A stretch of 47,634 nucleotides of DNA from Rhodoferax sp. (GTDB lineage Bacteria > Pseudomonadota > Gammaproteobacteria > Burkholderiales > Burkholderiaceae_C), in assembly GCF_011391645.1 (NCBI RefSeq), contig NZ_JAABQC010000006.1:1-47634 (forward strand), read 5' to 3'. The notes beneath the pieces are model-generated. The model did not search any database, was not told the origin of the DNA, and saw only the letters and a list, made by a program, of their open reading frames with translations. The position numbers and the translations under genes were made by a program. Positions 20,253 to 28,801 of the stretch are shown piece after piece (positions within the stretch are counted from its first letter, which is position 1; every line of letters starts with the position of its first letter).

Positions 20253-20738
20253 TCACTCCTTTTGGTAGGTGACAAAGCTGAACGCCAGACCGCTGCTGCC
20301 AAGGTGCGATTCCCGGGCCACCTCGCGCCACTCGGGCCCCAGGGGGGGGGCAAAGGCGTCGCCGGCAAAGTCGGCGTCGATCTCGGTCACAACGGCGGTG
20401 CTGGCCAGTGCCAATGCATGGGCGTAAAGCTCGGCGCCGCCAATGATCCAGGCCGTGCTGTCGGGGGGGCAGGCGGCACAGGCGGCTGGGAGTGAACTTG
20501 CCACCACGGCACCGTCAGCCGTCCAGTCGGTTTGCCGCGTGACCACCACATTGAGGCGGCCGGGCAGGGGGCGAAATTTTGGCGGCAACGAGTCCCAGGT
20601 TTTGCGGCCCATGATCACCGGGCAGCCCAGCGTGCTGCGTTTGAAATGTGCCATGTCCTCGGGCAGGTGCCAGGGCAGGGCGTTGTTGTTGCCAATGACA
20701 CCATTGCGGGCACGGGCGTAGATCAGGTTGAGTTTCAT
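20253..20738 (-). CDS. folA: Dihydrofolate reductase
   Basis: A 161-residue NADPH-dependent reductase that regenerates tetrahydrofolate, the partner reaction to ThyA encoded two genes upstream. It shows the N-terminal LIYARARNGVIGNNNALPWH, catalytic LPEDMAHFKRSTLGCPVIMG, RKTWDSLPPKFRPLPGR and IIGGAELYAHAL. The track hides it inside a longer ORF read through from another frame; the true start is the ATG at 20738, which overlaps the eamA stop by 4 nt. Near the 3' end the coding strand carries a nine-C homopolymer (AFAPPLG region), a possible slippage site or sequencing weak spot. Confidence 0.93.
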   Translation of the reverse strand: MKLNLIYARARNGVIGNNNALPWHLPEDMAHFKRSTLGCPVIMGRKTWDSLPPKFRPLPGRLNVVVTRQTDWTADGAVVASSLPAACAACPPDSTAWIIGGAELYAHALALASTAVVTEIDADFAGDAFAPPLGPEWREVARESHLGSSGLAFSFVTYQKE

Positions 20739-21622
20739 GGGATTTTGGCAGGGGTTCGGGGTGGCAACAGCACGGCGGCAATCGCAACCATCACGCACAG
20801 CACCGCCACAAGGTCTGGCCAGCCGGGCACTTCGTTGACGATCAGGGTGGCGCTCAAGGTGCCAACCAGCGGCACTGCCATGACGCTCATGGCGCTGGTG
20901 GATGGCGGCAGATGGCGCGCCATGCCAAACCAGATGACCTGGGCAAAACCGTAGTTGATGAGCGCCCCATAGGCAAGACTGCCCCACACCGGAGCAGAGA
21001 ACTGCCAGCTGGGCCAGGGTTCCAGCGCGGCCGCAAAAACCCACAGGCAGACGCTGGCCAGCACCAGCATCCAGACGGTGAGCGTCTCCATCGGAATTGT
21101 CAGGTGCATCCGGCGCATCATCAGGGTGCCCGCCGCCCAGCACAGGGCGGCCAGCTCCATCCAGACAATGCCCAGCGGTTTGCCGCTCAAGGCGGTGAGT
21201 TCGTTGAAGGTGAGCAAGCCAATGGTCAACGCCACGGCCACCATGGCAAAGACAAGGCGTTGGGTAAGCTTTTCCTTGAACAGCAACACGCCCAGCAGCA
21301 CGGTCCAGATCGGCATGGTGAAGCCCAGAATGGCGGCACGTCCGCTGGCAAGCTCCTTCACACCCAGAATCGACAGCGTGTGCCAGCCCAGCATATTGGG
21401 CAGCCCCAGGATCATGATGCTGCGCCACTCGGCAGGCTGCGGCCACATGCGCACGCCCTTCAAGCGGTAGTAGCTGAACAGCCACAGCGCGCCAAAGCTC
21501 ATGGTCAGCGCCCGAAAATACAGCGGTGAAATCTCGCGCAGGCTGTATTTCATCATTGGCCAGTTGATGCCCCACATCAGCGTGAGGGCCACCAAGCCCC
21601 AAATCTGGCGGCGACTGATCAC
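20735..21622 (-). CDS. EamA/DMT-family transporter
   Basis: A 295-residue membrane protein with ten predicted hydrophobic segments and two EamA repeats, in the drug/metabolite transporter superfamily. The N-terminus [20 protein letters not shown] is typical. I prefer the GTG at 21622, which overlaps the thyA stop in a GTGA, over the ATG at 21655. Lying between thyA and folA suggests a folate or nucleoside-related cargo, but these transporters also export amino acids and the substrate cannot be read from the sequence. Confidence 0.82.
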   Translation of the reverse strand: MISRRQIWGLVALTLMWGINWPMMKYSLREISPLYFRALTMSFGALWLFSYYRLKGVRMWPQPAEWRSIMILGLPNMLGWHTLSILGVKELASGRAAILGFTMPIWTVLLGVLLFKEKLTQRLVFAMVAVALTIGLLTFNELTALSGKPLGIVWMELAALCWAAGTLMMRRMHLTIPMETLTVWMLVLASVCLWVFAAALEPWPSWQFSAPVWGSLAYGALINYGFAQVIWFGMARHLPPSTSAMSVMAVPLVGTLSATLIVNEVPGWPDLVAVLCVMVAIAAVLLPPRTPAKIP

Positions 21623-22452
21623 ACCGCCACCGGGGCCTTGATGGCGGGGTGGCATTGGTAGCCGTTCACCGCAAAATCTTCATAGGCGTAGTCAAAGATC
21701 GAGTCGGGCCGGCGTTTGATCTCCAGCGTGGGGTAGGCAAACGGCGTGCGGCTCAGTTGCAGCGCCACTTGCTCGGCGTGGTTGCTGTAGATGTGGCAGT
21801 CGCCACCGGTCCAGATGAAGTCGCCCACGTCAAGGTCACACTGCTGCGCCACCATGTGCGTCAGCAGCGCGTAACTGGCAATGTTGAACGGCACGCCCAG
21901 GAAGATGTCGGCGCTGCGCTGGTACAACTGGCAGCTCAATTTGCCCTTGCCGCCCGGCTCGCTTGCCGGCGCCACGTAAAACTGGAAAAAGGCATGGCAG
22001 GGCATGAGCGCCATCTTGCCGAGTTCGGCCACGTTCCAGGCGCTCACCAGCATGCGGCGCGAATCCGGGTTGCTCTTGAGGGTGGTGATGACTTGGCTGA
22101 TCTGGTCAATGTGACCGCCGCCCGGCGTTGGCCAACTGCGCCATTGCACGCCATAAACCGGGCCGAGGTCGCCAGTAACGGGATTGGCCCATTCGTCCCA
22201 GATCGTGCAACCGTTGTCCTGCAACCATTTCACGTTACTGTCGCCGCGCAAAAACCAGAGCAACTCGACGATGATGGCTTTTAAAAAAACTTTTTTGGTG
22301 GTGACCAGAGGAAAGCCCTGCGCCAGGTCAAAGCGCATCTGGTGACCAAACACACTTTTGGTGCCGGTGCCGGTGCGGTCGGCCTTGAAAACACCCTGGG
22401 TGTCGACTTGGCGCAGCAAATTTTCGTATTGGGAGCTGGGTGATTGAGGCAT
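21619..22452 (-). CDS. thyA: Thymidylate synthase
   Basis: A 277-residue enzyme that methylates dUMP with methylenetetrahydrofolate. Motifs in order: [52 protein letters not shown] with the catalytic Cys, [20 protein letters not shown], and [12 protein letters not shown]. It leads the minus-strand run with eamA, folA and xthA. The 168 bp upstream hold no gene and presumably its promoter. Confidence 0.97.
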   Translation of the reverse strand: MPQSPSSQYENLLRQVDTQGVFKADRTGTGTKSVFGHQMRFDLAQGFPLVTTKKVFLKAIIVELLWFLRGDSNVKWLQDNGCTIWDEWANPVTGDLGPVYGVQWRSWPTPGGGHIDQISQVITTLKSNPDSRRMLVSAWNVAELGKMALMPCHAFFQFYVAPASEPGGKGKLSCQLYQRSADIFLGVPFNIASYALLTHMVAQQCDLDVGDFIWTGGDCHIYSNHAEQVALQLSRTPFAYPTLEIKRRPDSIFDYAYEDFAVNGYQCHPAIKAPVAV

Positions 22453-22620
22453 GACAAAAATGAAAAACGCTCTTTTGAGATTGGTCCGTCATGTTAACGG
22501 AGAAGCCCGGCTTCCTTGCCTGACAGCCGGCGCTGGGGCGGGTAAACCGAATGGCGAAGTCTTGGGTCAGGTCACGGGCTCCGGTGGCCCGCCGTGCCAG
22601 CGCCAGCAGCCTGCGCGCGC

Positions 22621-23433
22621 TTATCGGCCTATGTCGTTGAGCGACCAGTCGTAGTCGAGAAAGCTCACGCTCAGCGTCTTGCCTTTCAGCGCGGCCTGCT
22701 CGGCGGGCAAGTCGCTCAGCAAATCGGCGTATTTTGCAAACACGTCTTCCACCTGCTTGAAGCCGCCGTGACCTCTTTCAAAGTCTTCCTTGAACCATTT
22801 GAAGATGCTGCTCACCTCCACCTTGTCCCCCGTCACCCGGTTGCGCGTGCGGTCGGCCATGAAGCGGCGCATGCCGTCCTCCAACTGCGCTTCCAGTTTG
22901 TCGGCGGTAAAGGCCTCGTCGCGCAGCGCCGGGCAGCCGATGCTGGCGCAGTTGACGGCGGCATGGATGCGCGGCTCGTTGTAGCGCGGACGCAGTTGCT
23001 CGTGCTCGATCCAGTCCAGGTGGCGCCCTTCGCCCAGCAGGGTGAAGAATTTCTTTTTCCAGGCCGACTGCACAAAGGAACCCAACTCCTTGATGGACTT
23101 GAGATCCGGGTATTTCGTCAGGATCAGCTCGACTGTGAAGGCGTTGTAGGCGTTGATCAAAAATGCCATTTGCTGCGGTCGGCTCCAGCCATCAAACATG
23201 GTCTTGGGCACTGCGCTCAAGGCTTCGAGCACCGCTTTCAACGCGGCGCGATCGGCCTGCAAGCCTTTGTAGTCGGTGCGCGTTTGTTGGCCATCGGGCA
23301 GCCAGCGCACGTGTTTTTTCAGCAACGTGTTCCATGCGGCGTGGCGGTGGTCAAAGGGGGTTTGGGCCGGCGCGGGCAGCGGCAGCAGGGCGCAGGCAGC
23401 CAGCAGGGCAAGGGTTTGGCGGCGCGTGTTCAT
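22621..23433 (-). CDS. DUF547 domain protein, secreted
   Basis: A 270-residue protein with a signal peptide (MNTRRQTLALLAACALLPLP) followed by a DUF547 domain. The conserved region includes FLINAYNAFTVELILTKYP, HAAVNCASIGCPALRDEAF and FLDYDWSLND. The Cys-His-type residues in AVNCASIGCP have led to the idea of a hydrolase-like fold, but no activity is established. It follows the VTT-flavoprotein gene by about 31 bp (or overlaps its tail if the upstream ATG at 23460 is used), so the two are probably one operon under the ECF-like promoter upstream of that gene. Confidence 0.82.
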   Translation of the reverse strand: MNTRRQTLALLAACALLPLPAPAQTPFDHRHAAWNTLLKKHVRWLPDGQQTRTDYKGLQADRAALKAVLEALSAVPKTMFDGWSRPQQMAFLINAYNAFTVELILTKYPDLKSIKELGSFVQSAWKKKFFTLLGEGRHLDWIEHEQLRPRYNEPRIHAAVNCASIGCPALRDEAFTADKLEAQLEDGMRRFMADRTRNRVTGDKVEVSSIFKWFKEDFERGHGGFKQVEDVFAKYADLLSDLPAEQAALKGKTLSVSFLDYDWSLNDIGR

Positions 23434-23464
23434 GGTGGGTGGCGTGTTTGGGTGCATCAACAGT

Positions 23465-25627
23465 TCAACCGCGTTTCCAGTCGTGAAACTTCTTCACCCA
23501 GACCAGCAACTGGCGTGGCTGGTGTGCGCGCTTCCATTCGCCGGCGGCGTATTTGTTGGCTTCGGCCAGCGTGGGGTAAGTGTGGATGGTGCCCAGGATC
23601 TTGTTCAGGCCCAGGCCGTGTTTCATGGCCAGCACGTACTCGGCCAGCAGGTCGCCCGCGTGCGTGCCAACGATGGTGACGCCCAAAATCTTGTCCTTGC
23701 CCGGCACGGTCAGCACCTTCACGAAGCCGTTGGCCTCGCTGTCGGCAATCGCGCGGTCCAGGTCGTCGATGCCGTACTTGGTCACTTCGTAGGGGATGTT
23801 CTTTTCCTTCGCTTCCTGCTCGTTCAGGCCAACGCGCGCCACCTCGGGGTCGATGAAGGTGGCCCAGGGGATCACCGAATAGTCAACCTTGAACTTCTTG
23901 AAGTCGCCGAAAAGCGCGTTCACCGCCGCGTACCAGGCCTGGTGCGCCGCCACGTGGGTGAACTGGTAGGGCCCGGCCACGTCGCCGGCGGCGTAGATGT
24001 TGGGGTAGATGGTCTGCAGGTACTCGTTGGTTTCCACCGTGCGGTTGGTGGGAATGCCCAGATCTTCCAGCCCGTAGCCCGTGAGCCGGGCCACGCGGCC
24101 CACAGCGCAGAGCAGTTGGTCAAACGGAATGCGCTTTTCCGCGCCCGCATGTTCCACCACCAGCGTCTTCTCGCCGTCCACCACTTCGCAGCGCAGCGCC
24201 TTGTGCCCGGTCAGCATCGCCACGCCATCGGCCTCCAGCGACGCTTTGGCCAGCGCGCTCACCTCTTCGTCCTCGCGCACCATGATGCGCGCGCCCATCT
24301 CCACCTGCGTCACCTGCGATCCCAAGCGGGCAAAGCTCTGCGCCAGTTCCGAGCCGATCGGGCCGCCGCCCAGCACCACCAGGCGCTTGGGCACCTCGTC
24401 GAGCTTGGCGAATTCGTCCCACAGCGTGTCGCTGGTCACGTAGCCGACCTCGTAGAGGCCAGGCAACGGTGGCACGAATGGCCGGGCGCCCGCGGCAATC
24501 ACGATGCTGCGTGCGGTGAGTGTTTGCGTGCCGCCACCGTTCAACGCGATCTCCACCGTCCACGGGTTCACCAGCTTGGCGTAGCCCTGCAGCACCTCCA
24601 CACCCAGAGCGGTGTAGCGCTCCACACTGTCGTGCGGCTCGATGGCTTTGATGACATCGTGGATGCGCTGCATCACCGCCCTGAAGCTGAAGCTTGGCGT
24701 GGAGTCCGAGAGGCCGTAGTTCGCGCCGTGGCGCATCTGGTGTGCCAACTTGGCGCTCTTGATGAGCGCCTTGCTCGGCACACAGCCGTAGTTAAGGCAG
24801 TCGCCACCCATCTTGTGCGCTTCGATCAGCGTCACCTTGGCCTTGATGGCGGCAGCGATGTAGGCCGAGACCAGGCCGCCCGCGCCCGCGCCGATCACGA
24901 TCAGGTTGCGGTCGAACCTGGTCGGGCGCACGCTGGCCCACTTGGCGTAGACCTTGCGCTTTTGCACCGCCTCGACGATCTTGCGCGCGATCAGCGGGAA
25001 CAGACCCAGCAACACAAAGCTGCCCAGCAGTGCCGGGCTCAGAATGCCCTGCAGCGAGTCCAGTTTGCCCAACTGCGTGCCCGCGTTCACATATACCGCC
25101 GTGCCGGCCAGCATGCCCACCTGGCTGACCCAATAAAAGGTGCGCGCCCTCATGGTCGTCAGGCCCATGAGCAGGTTGATGAGGAAGAAGGGCACCACCG
25201 GAATCAGCCGCAGCGTGAAGAGGTAAAACGCACCGTCTTTCTGAATGCCCTTGTTCACATCGGCCAAACGCTGGCCAAACTTGGCCTGAACCGATTCACG
25301 CAACAGAAAACGCGCCGTGAGGAAGGCCAGCGTGGCACCGATGCTGGACGCAAACGACACCAGCAGCAGGCCCCAGCCCAGGCCGAAAATGGCGCCGCCC
25401 GCCAGCGTGACGATGGTGGCACCCGGCAGCGACAGCGCAGTGACCGCCACATAAACCAGGAAGAAGCCCAGCGCCAGTTGCAGCGGCTGCTGCTCGCGCA
25501 GGGTGGCAAAGCCGGCCTGGCTTTCTTTCAAAAACGCGAGGCTGAAATAGCGGTCCAGTCCAAAAGCGAAAAAGGCCACGATGCCCAGCAGTACGGCGAT
25601 GAGGAGTAAGACTTTGCGAAGATTCAC
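23465..25627 (-). CDS. Fused TVP38/VTT membrane domain and mercuric-reductase-like flavoprotein
   Basis: A 720-residue fusion. Residues about 1-215 form a membrane region of the TVP38/TMEM64 (VTT/DedA-like) type, with LSLPGATIVTLAGGAIFGLG and RLIPVVPFFLINLLMGLT. Residues about 235-700 form a pyridine nucleotide-disulphide oxidoreductase: FAD site NLIVIGAGAGGLVSAYIAAA, redox pair in MGGDCLNYGCVPSKAL, NAD site LVVLGGGPIGSELAQSFARL, and interface HTYPTLAEANKYAAGEWKR. The N-terminal heavy-metal domain and C-terminal vicinal cysteines of true MerA are absent, so the substrate is probably not Hg(II). AAGGA before the GTG at 25627 favours that start over the TTG at 25633. The promoter region matches that of bufA. 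Confidence 0.88.
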   Translation of the reverse strand: MNLRKVLLLIAVLLGIVAFFAFGLDRYFSLAFLKESQAGFATLREQQPLQLALGFFLVYVAVTALSLPGATIVTLAGGAIFGLGWGLLLVSFASSIGATLAFLTARFLLRESVQAKFGQRLADVNKGIQKDGAFYLFTLRLIPVVPFFLINLLMGLTTMRARTFYWVSQVGMLAGTAVYVNAGTQLGKLDSLQGILSPALLGSFVLLGLFPLIARKIVEAVQKRKVYAKWASVRPTRFDRNLIVIGAGAGGLVSAYIAAAIKAKVTLIEAHKMGGDCLNYGCVPSKALIKSAKLAHQMRHGANYGLSDSTPSFSFRAVMQRIHDVIKAIEPHDSVERYTALGVEVLQGYAKLVNPWTVEIALNGGGTQTLTARSIVIAAGARPFVPPLPGLYEVGYVTSDTLWDEFAKLDEVPKRLVVLGGGPIGSELAQSFARLGSQVTQVEMGARIMVREDEEVSALAKASLEADGVAMLTGHKALRCEVVDGEKTLVVEHAGAEKRIPFDQLLCAVGRVARLTGYGLEDLGIPTNRTVETNEYLQTIYPNIYAAGDVAGPYQFTHVAAHQAWYAAVNALFGDFKKFKVDYSVIPWATFIDPEVARVGLNEQEAKEKNIPYEVTKYGIDDLDRAIADSEANGFVKVLTVPGKDKILGVTIVGTHAGDLLAEYVLAMKHGLGLNKILGTIHTYPTLAEANKYAAGEWKRAHQPRQLLVWVKKFHDWKRG

Positions 25628-25654
25628 GACCAATCCTTGACACTTGTGTTGTGA

Positions 25655-25685
25655 GTAAGTCGCAACAAGCGACCCATTCTTACAC
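25655..25685 (-). promoter_or_regulatory. Putative ECF-sigma promoter of the VTT-flavoprotein operon
   Basis: On the minus strand GTGTAAG (25685-25679), 16 nt, then CGACTTAC (25662-25655). The same two blocks with the same 16-nt spacing occur upstream of bufA. A second GTGTAAG lies 13 bp further upstream (25698-25692). The -10 block is about 28 bp before the chosen GTG start. Confidence 0.7.
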
Positions 25686-25729
25686 TCCGTTCTTACACCT
25701 CGACCCCTCAGGCACCCAGCGCAACCCCG

Positions 25730-26839
25730 ATGAATCCTGCAAACCCCTCAACCCGGGCAGAAAAACCGCTTGACCCCGCGCCCCAGCGACGGCCGGAACT
25801 GTGCAGCGCCTTGCACGCGGCGCTGGTCGAGGCGCAACACCCTGCTGCGCAGCAGCCGCTCGAGTTCCTGCGCGACAAAGGCCTGGCGCACGACCATGTG
25901 CGCCTGGTCGGCACCGGCCTGCTGGCGCGCGTGCCGAAGCAGAGTCAGTTGAACCTGGCGGCACAGGACAACCTGGACTACCAGCGCACCTGCTTTGAGC
26001 GCGCGGCGGCCAGCGGGCACACACCGCCCTTGCAAGGCGTGCTGCCGCCCTCGAGGCACCTGCCGCGCGGGGCGCTGCTGGTCCAGGAAATCCCGGGCCG
26101 CCCGGCCAGCCTGCCGCGCGACTTGCCCGCCCTGGCCGGCGCGCTCGCGGCGTTGCACGCGCTGCCGCTGCCGGGGGCGTTGGCGCGTTCACCGCTGCTG
26201 AATGCGCCCGATCCGTTGCAATCTTTGTTGGAGGAGATCGACGCCCAGGCCGGCTACCTCGGCGCGGCCGGGCTGTCGGCCACGGTGGTGGCCGTCATAG
26301 GCCGCGAGCGGCAGCGGCTGCTGCAATGCGCGCGCAGGCCTGAACGCCCCGAGCGCTGCCTCATCAGCTTTGACGCCCACCCGGGCAACTTCATGGTGCA
26401 GCCCGACGGCCGCGCCGTGCTGGTCGATCTGGAGAAGTGTCGCTACGCCTACCCGGGGTTGGACCTTGCGCACGCCACGCTCTACACCTCCACCACTTGG
26501 GACGTGGACACCCACGCGGTGCTCACGGTAGAGCAGGTGCAGGCCTTTTACGCGGCCTGGACGCTGGCGGTGGGGCCGCTGGCCGCAGGCGCTTGGGCGT
26601 GGCATGTGCCGCTGCGTCGCGCCATGTGGCTCTGGTCTGTCACCTGGTGCGCCAAATGGCGTGCGCTCTCGGGCGCTCATCGCCAGGCGCTGGCAGATGG
26701 TGAAGACTGGTCGGGCGAGCGCAGCGAAGCGGCCTTGGTGAACCACGTGCGGGGTCGGGTTGACCACTACCTCAGCCCGGCGGTAGTGAGTGAGGTGATG
26801 GACGGCTTTGATCAGCTTGGCCGGGGGTTGCGGGCGTGA
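25730..26839 (+). CDS. Aminoglycoside/choline phosphotransferase-like protein
   Basis: A 369-residue protein of the APH/ChoK kinase-like fold. The catalytic loop appears as ISFDAHPGNFMVQPDGRA and the metal-binding segment as VLVDLEKCRYAYPGLDLAH, with Asp replaced by the D-x-E pattern VDLEK. It is unlikely to be a resistance enzyme; the context points to a sugar or alcohol phosphotransferase. It is divergent from the VTT-flavoprotein gene and overlaps the next gene in a GTGA, so it is translationally coupled to the glycosyltransferase. No good ribosome binding site is visible before the ATG. Confidence 0.78.
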   Translation: MNPANPSTRAEKPLDPAPQRRPELCSALHAALVEAQHPAAQQPLEFLRDKGLAHDHVRLVGTGLLARVPKQSQLNLAAQDNLDYQRTCFERAAASGHTPPLQGVLPPSRHLPRGALLVQEIPGRPASLPRDLPALAGALAALHALPLPGALARSPLLNAPDPLQSLLEEIDAQAGYLGAAGLSATVVAVIGRERQRLLQCARRPERPERCLISFDAHPGNFMVQPDGRAVLVDLEKCRYAYPGLDLAHATLYTSTTWDVDTHAVLTVEQVQAFYAAWTLAVGPLAAGAWAWHVPLRRAMWLWSVTWCAKWRALSGAHRQALADGEDWSGERSEAALVNHVRGRVDHYLSPAVVSEVMDGFDQLGRGLRA

Positions 26840-28185
26840 GGCTGGCCATCGTCGTGCCGGTACTCAACGAGGCGGCCACCCTGGCCGGGCGGTTGCGGGC
26901 GCTCGCGCCCCTTCGTGCCCGTGGCGTCGAGGTGCTGGTGGTGGACGGCGGCAGCACTGACGCCACGGCGGACATGGCGCACCACCATGCCGACCGTGTG
27001 CTGCACGCCCCGCGCGGGCGCGCATCGCAACTCAACGCCGGGGCCGCTGCCGCACGGGCCGACGTGCTGCTGTTCCTGCACGCCGACACCCGGCTGCCCG
27101 CGGATGCCGACCACCTGGTCAGGCAAGCCCTGACCGCAGGTTACCGCTGGGGCCGGTTCGATGTGCGCATTGACGGCGGGCATGTGCTGCTGCCCATGGT
27201 GGCGGGGCTCATGAATTTTCGCTCGCGCAGCACCGGCATGGCCACCGGCGACCAGGCCATGTTTGTGCAGCGGCGTCTGTTTGAGCTGGTGGGCGGCTTC
27301 GCTCCCATGCCGCTGATGGAAGACCTTGATCTGAGCCAGCGCCTGAAGGCGATCGAGGCGCCCGCCTGCATTCGCGCGCGCGTGGTCACCTCGGGCCGGC
27401 GCTGGGACCAGCACGGTTTTTGGCGCACGGTGCTGCTCATGTGGCGCCTGCGCGCAGCCCACGCACTGGGCACTGATGCGCATTTGCTGGCCCTGCGTTA
27501 CGGCTACCGGCCGCGCGCGCCGGCTGCGCTGGCCATACTGGCCAAGGCGCCGGTGCCTGGGCTGGCCAAAACCCGGCTGATGCCGTTGCTCGGCGCTGCG
27601 GGCGCCGCGCGAGCACAGCGCGGCTTTGCCCTGCAAACCCTGGCAACGGCGCGGGCCGCCAGCACCGGTTCCGTCACGCTGTGGTGCGCGCCCGATGCCT
27701 CGCACCGCTTTTTTCGAACGCTGCAACAGCGGCATGGCGTGACGATCTTGACGCAGCCCGCGGGCGACCTTGGTCACCGCATGGCAATCGCCGCGAGCCA
27801 TCACTTTTCTCGAGCGCCACACGCGCCTCTGCTCATCATCGGCACCGACTGTCCGGTGCTCACGCCCGCGCACCTGCAGCAAGCGGCCGACACGCTGCAA
27901 ACTTGTGATGTGGTGCTGATTCCGGCTGAGGACGGCGGCTACGTGCTGATCGGCCTGCGACGACTGCTGCCCGGCGTCTTCAACGAGGTCGAATGGAGCA
28001 CACCGCAGGTGCTGCGCCAGACCCGCGAGCGGCTGAAAGCGGCCGGTGCAAGCTGGCGCGAGCTGCCGCCCTTGTGGGACGTCGATGAGCCCGCAGACTG
28101 GTTGCGGTGGCAGAGCCTCCAGCCATCTGGCAACCGCCGGCAGGCCGGCCCTAGCCGGCAGGGTTTAGCGCAATCAGGTGGTTAG
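26836..28185 (+). CDS. Fused family-2 glycosyltransferase (TIGR04283-like) and DUF2064 (TIGR04282-like) protein
   Basis: A 449-residue fusion with a GTG start. Residues about 1-220 are a GT2-type glycosyltransferase (RLAIVVPVLNEAATLAGRL, LVVDGGSTDATADMA, LLFLHADTRLPADAD). Residues about 230-420 are a nucleotidyltransferase-like DUF2064 domain (LAILAKAPVPGLAKTRLMPL, LLIIGTDCPVLTPAHL, LIPAEDGGYVLIGLRRL). The two families usually occur as separate neighbouring genes, annotated as rSAM/selenodomain-associated or arsenosugar-type transferases. No radical SAM gene is in this window. Its 3' end overlaps the convergent ynjD by 35 nt. Confidence 0.86.
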   Translation: MRLAIVVPVLNEAATLAGRLRALAPLRARGVEVLVVDGGSTDATADMAHHHADRVLHAPRGRASQLNAGAAAARADVLLFLHADTRLPADADHLVRQALTAGYRWGRFDVRIDGGHVLLPMVAGLMNFRSRSTGMATGDQAMFVQRRLFELVGGFAPMPLMEDLDLSQRLKAIEAPACIRARVVTSGRRWDQHGFWRTVLLMWRLRAAHALGTDAHLLALRYGYRPRAPAALAILAKAPVPGLAKTRLMPLLGAAGAARAQRGFALQTLATARAASTGSVTLWCAPDASHRFFRTLQQRHGVTILTQPAGDLGHRMAIAASHHFSRAPHAPLLIIGTDCPVLTPAHLQQAADTLQTCDVVLIPAEDGGYVLIGLRRLLPGVFNEVEWSTPQVLRQTRERLKAAGASWRELPPLWDVDEPADWLRWQSLQPSGNRRQAGPSRQGLAQSGG

Positions 28186-28801
28186 GGTCTGCCACGTCGG
28201 CAGCGTCGTGCGTGACCAGCACCGCTGGTATCTGGCGGGCGCGAACATGCTCGAAGACAAAGGTGCGGAACTGATCGCGCAGCGTGGCGTCAAGCTTGGA
28301 GAAGGGTTCATCAAGCAGCAAGGCACGGGGCCGGGCCAGCAAGGCGCGCATCAGCGCCACCCGGGCACGCTGGCCGCCCGAGAGTGTGGCCGGGTCGCGC
28401 TCGCCATAGCCTTGCAGACCGGCTTCGGTCAGCGCTTGCTGCACCTGGGCCATGCGTTGGGCGCGCGGGCCGGGCGGCACGGCAAACAGCAGGTTTTCTG
28501 CCACCGTCATGTGGGCGAACAGCAGGGCGTCCTGAAACAGCAGGCCCACGCCGCGCTGCGCGGTGGGCCGCTGGCTGACGTCTTCGCCGTTGAGCCGCAC
28601 GCTGGCCTGGGCATGCAGCGCCTGGGCGCCCTCGGCCACGCTGCCCAGGGTGCCGGCAATGGCCGCCAGCACCGAGCTTTTGCCGCTGCCGCTGGGGCCC
28701 ATGAGCGTGAGGATGTGACCTGGTGGCACCTCAAAGCGCAGGTCATGCAACAGCACGCGCTGCGCGCTGCCGAGTTGGGTGATGTGAACCTGAAGCGTCA
28801 T
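28151..28801 (-). CDS. ynjD: ABC transporter ATP-binding protein, YnjD type
   Basis: A 216-residue ATPase with Walker A GPSGSGKSS, the Q-loop (LLFQDALLFAHMTVAENLLF), signature LSGGQRARVALMRALLARP and Walker B LLLDEPFSKLDATLRDQ followed by the H-loop LVTHDAADVAD. It starts in an ATGA overlap with the permease gene. The set resembles E. coli YnjBCD, an importer of unknown substrate. Last gene of the presumed bufABC-ynjBCD run and convergent with the glycosyltransferase gene. Confidence 0.87.
   Translation of the reverse strand: MTLQVHITQLGSAQRVLLHDLRFEVPPGHILTLMGPSGSGKSSVLAAIAGTLGSVAEGAQALHAQASVRLNGEDVSQRPTAQRGVGLLFQDALLFAHMTVAENLLFAVPPGPRAQRMAQVQQALTEAGLQGYGERDPATLSGGQRARVALMRALLARPRALLLDEPFSKLDATLRDQFRTFVFEHVRARQIPAVLVTHDAADVADPNHLIALNPAG

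Noticed and set aside
23276-25609. 777-residue plus-strand ORF opposite the VTT-flavoprotein gene
   Set aside because: Its residues are the antisense of a clearly conserved flavoprotein; composition is rich in His, Gln and Arg, and no domain is recognisable. It is open only because of high GC and codon bias on the other strand.
23465-25627. Calling the flavoprotein a mercuric reductase (merA) of a mer operon
   Set aside because: No HMA domain, no C-terminal vicinal cysteines, and no merR, merT or merP nearby.
25730-26839. Calling the phosphotransferase-like protein an aminoglycoside resistance gene
   Set aside because: Catalytic-loop residues deviate from APH enzymes and it is coupled to a glycosyltransferase gene, with no mobile element or resistance context.
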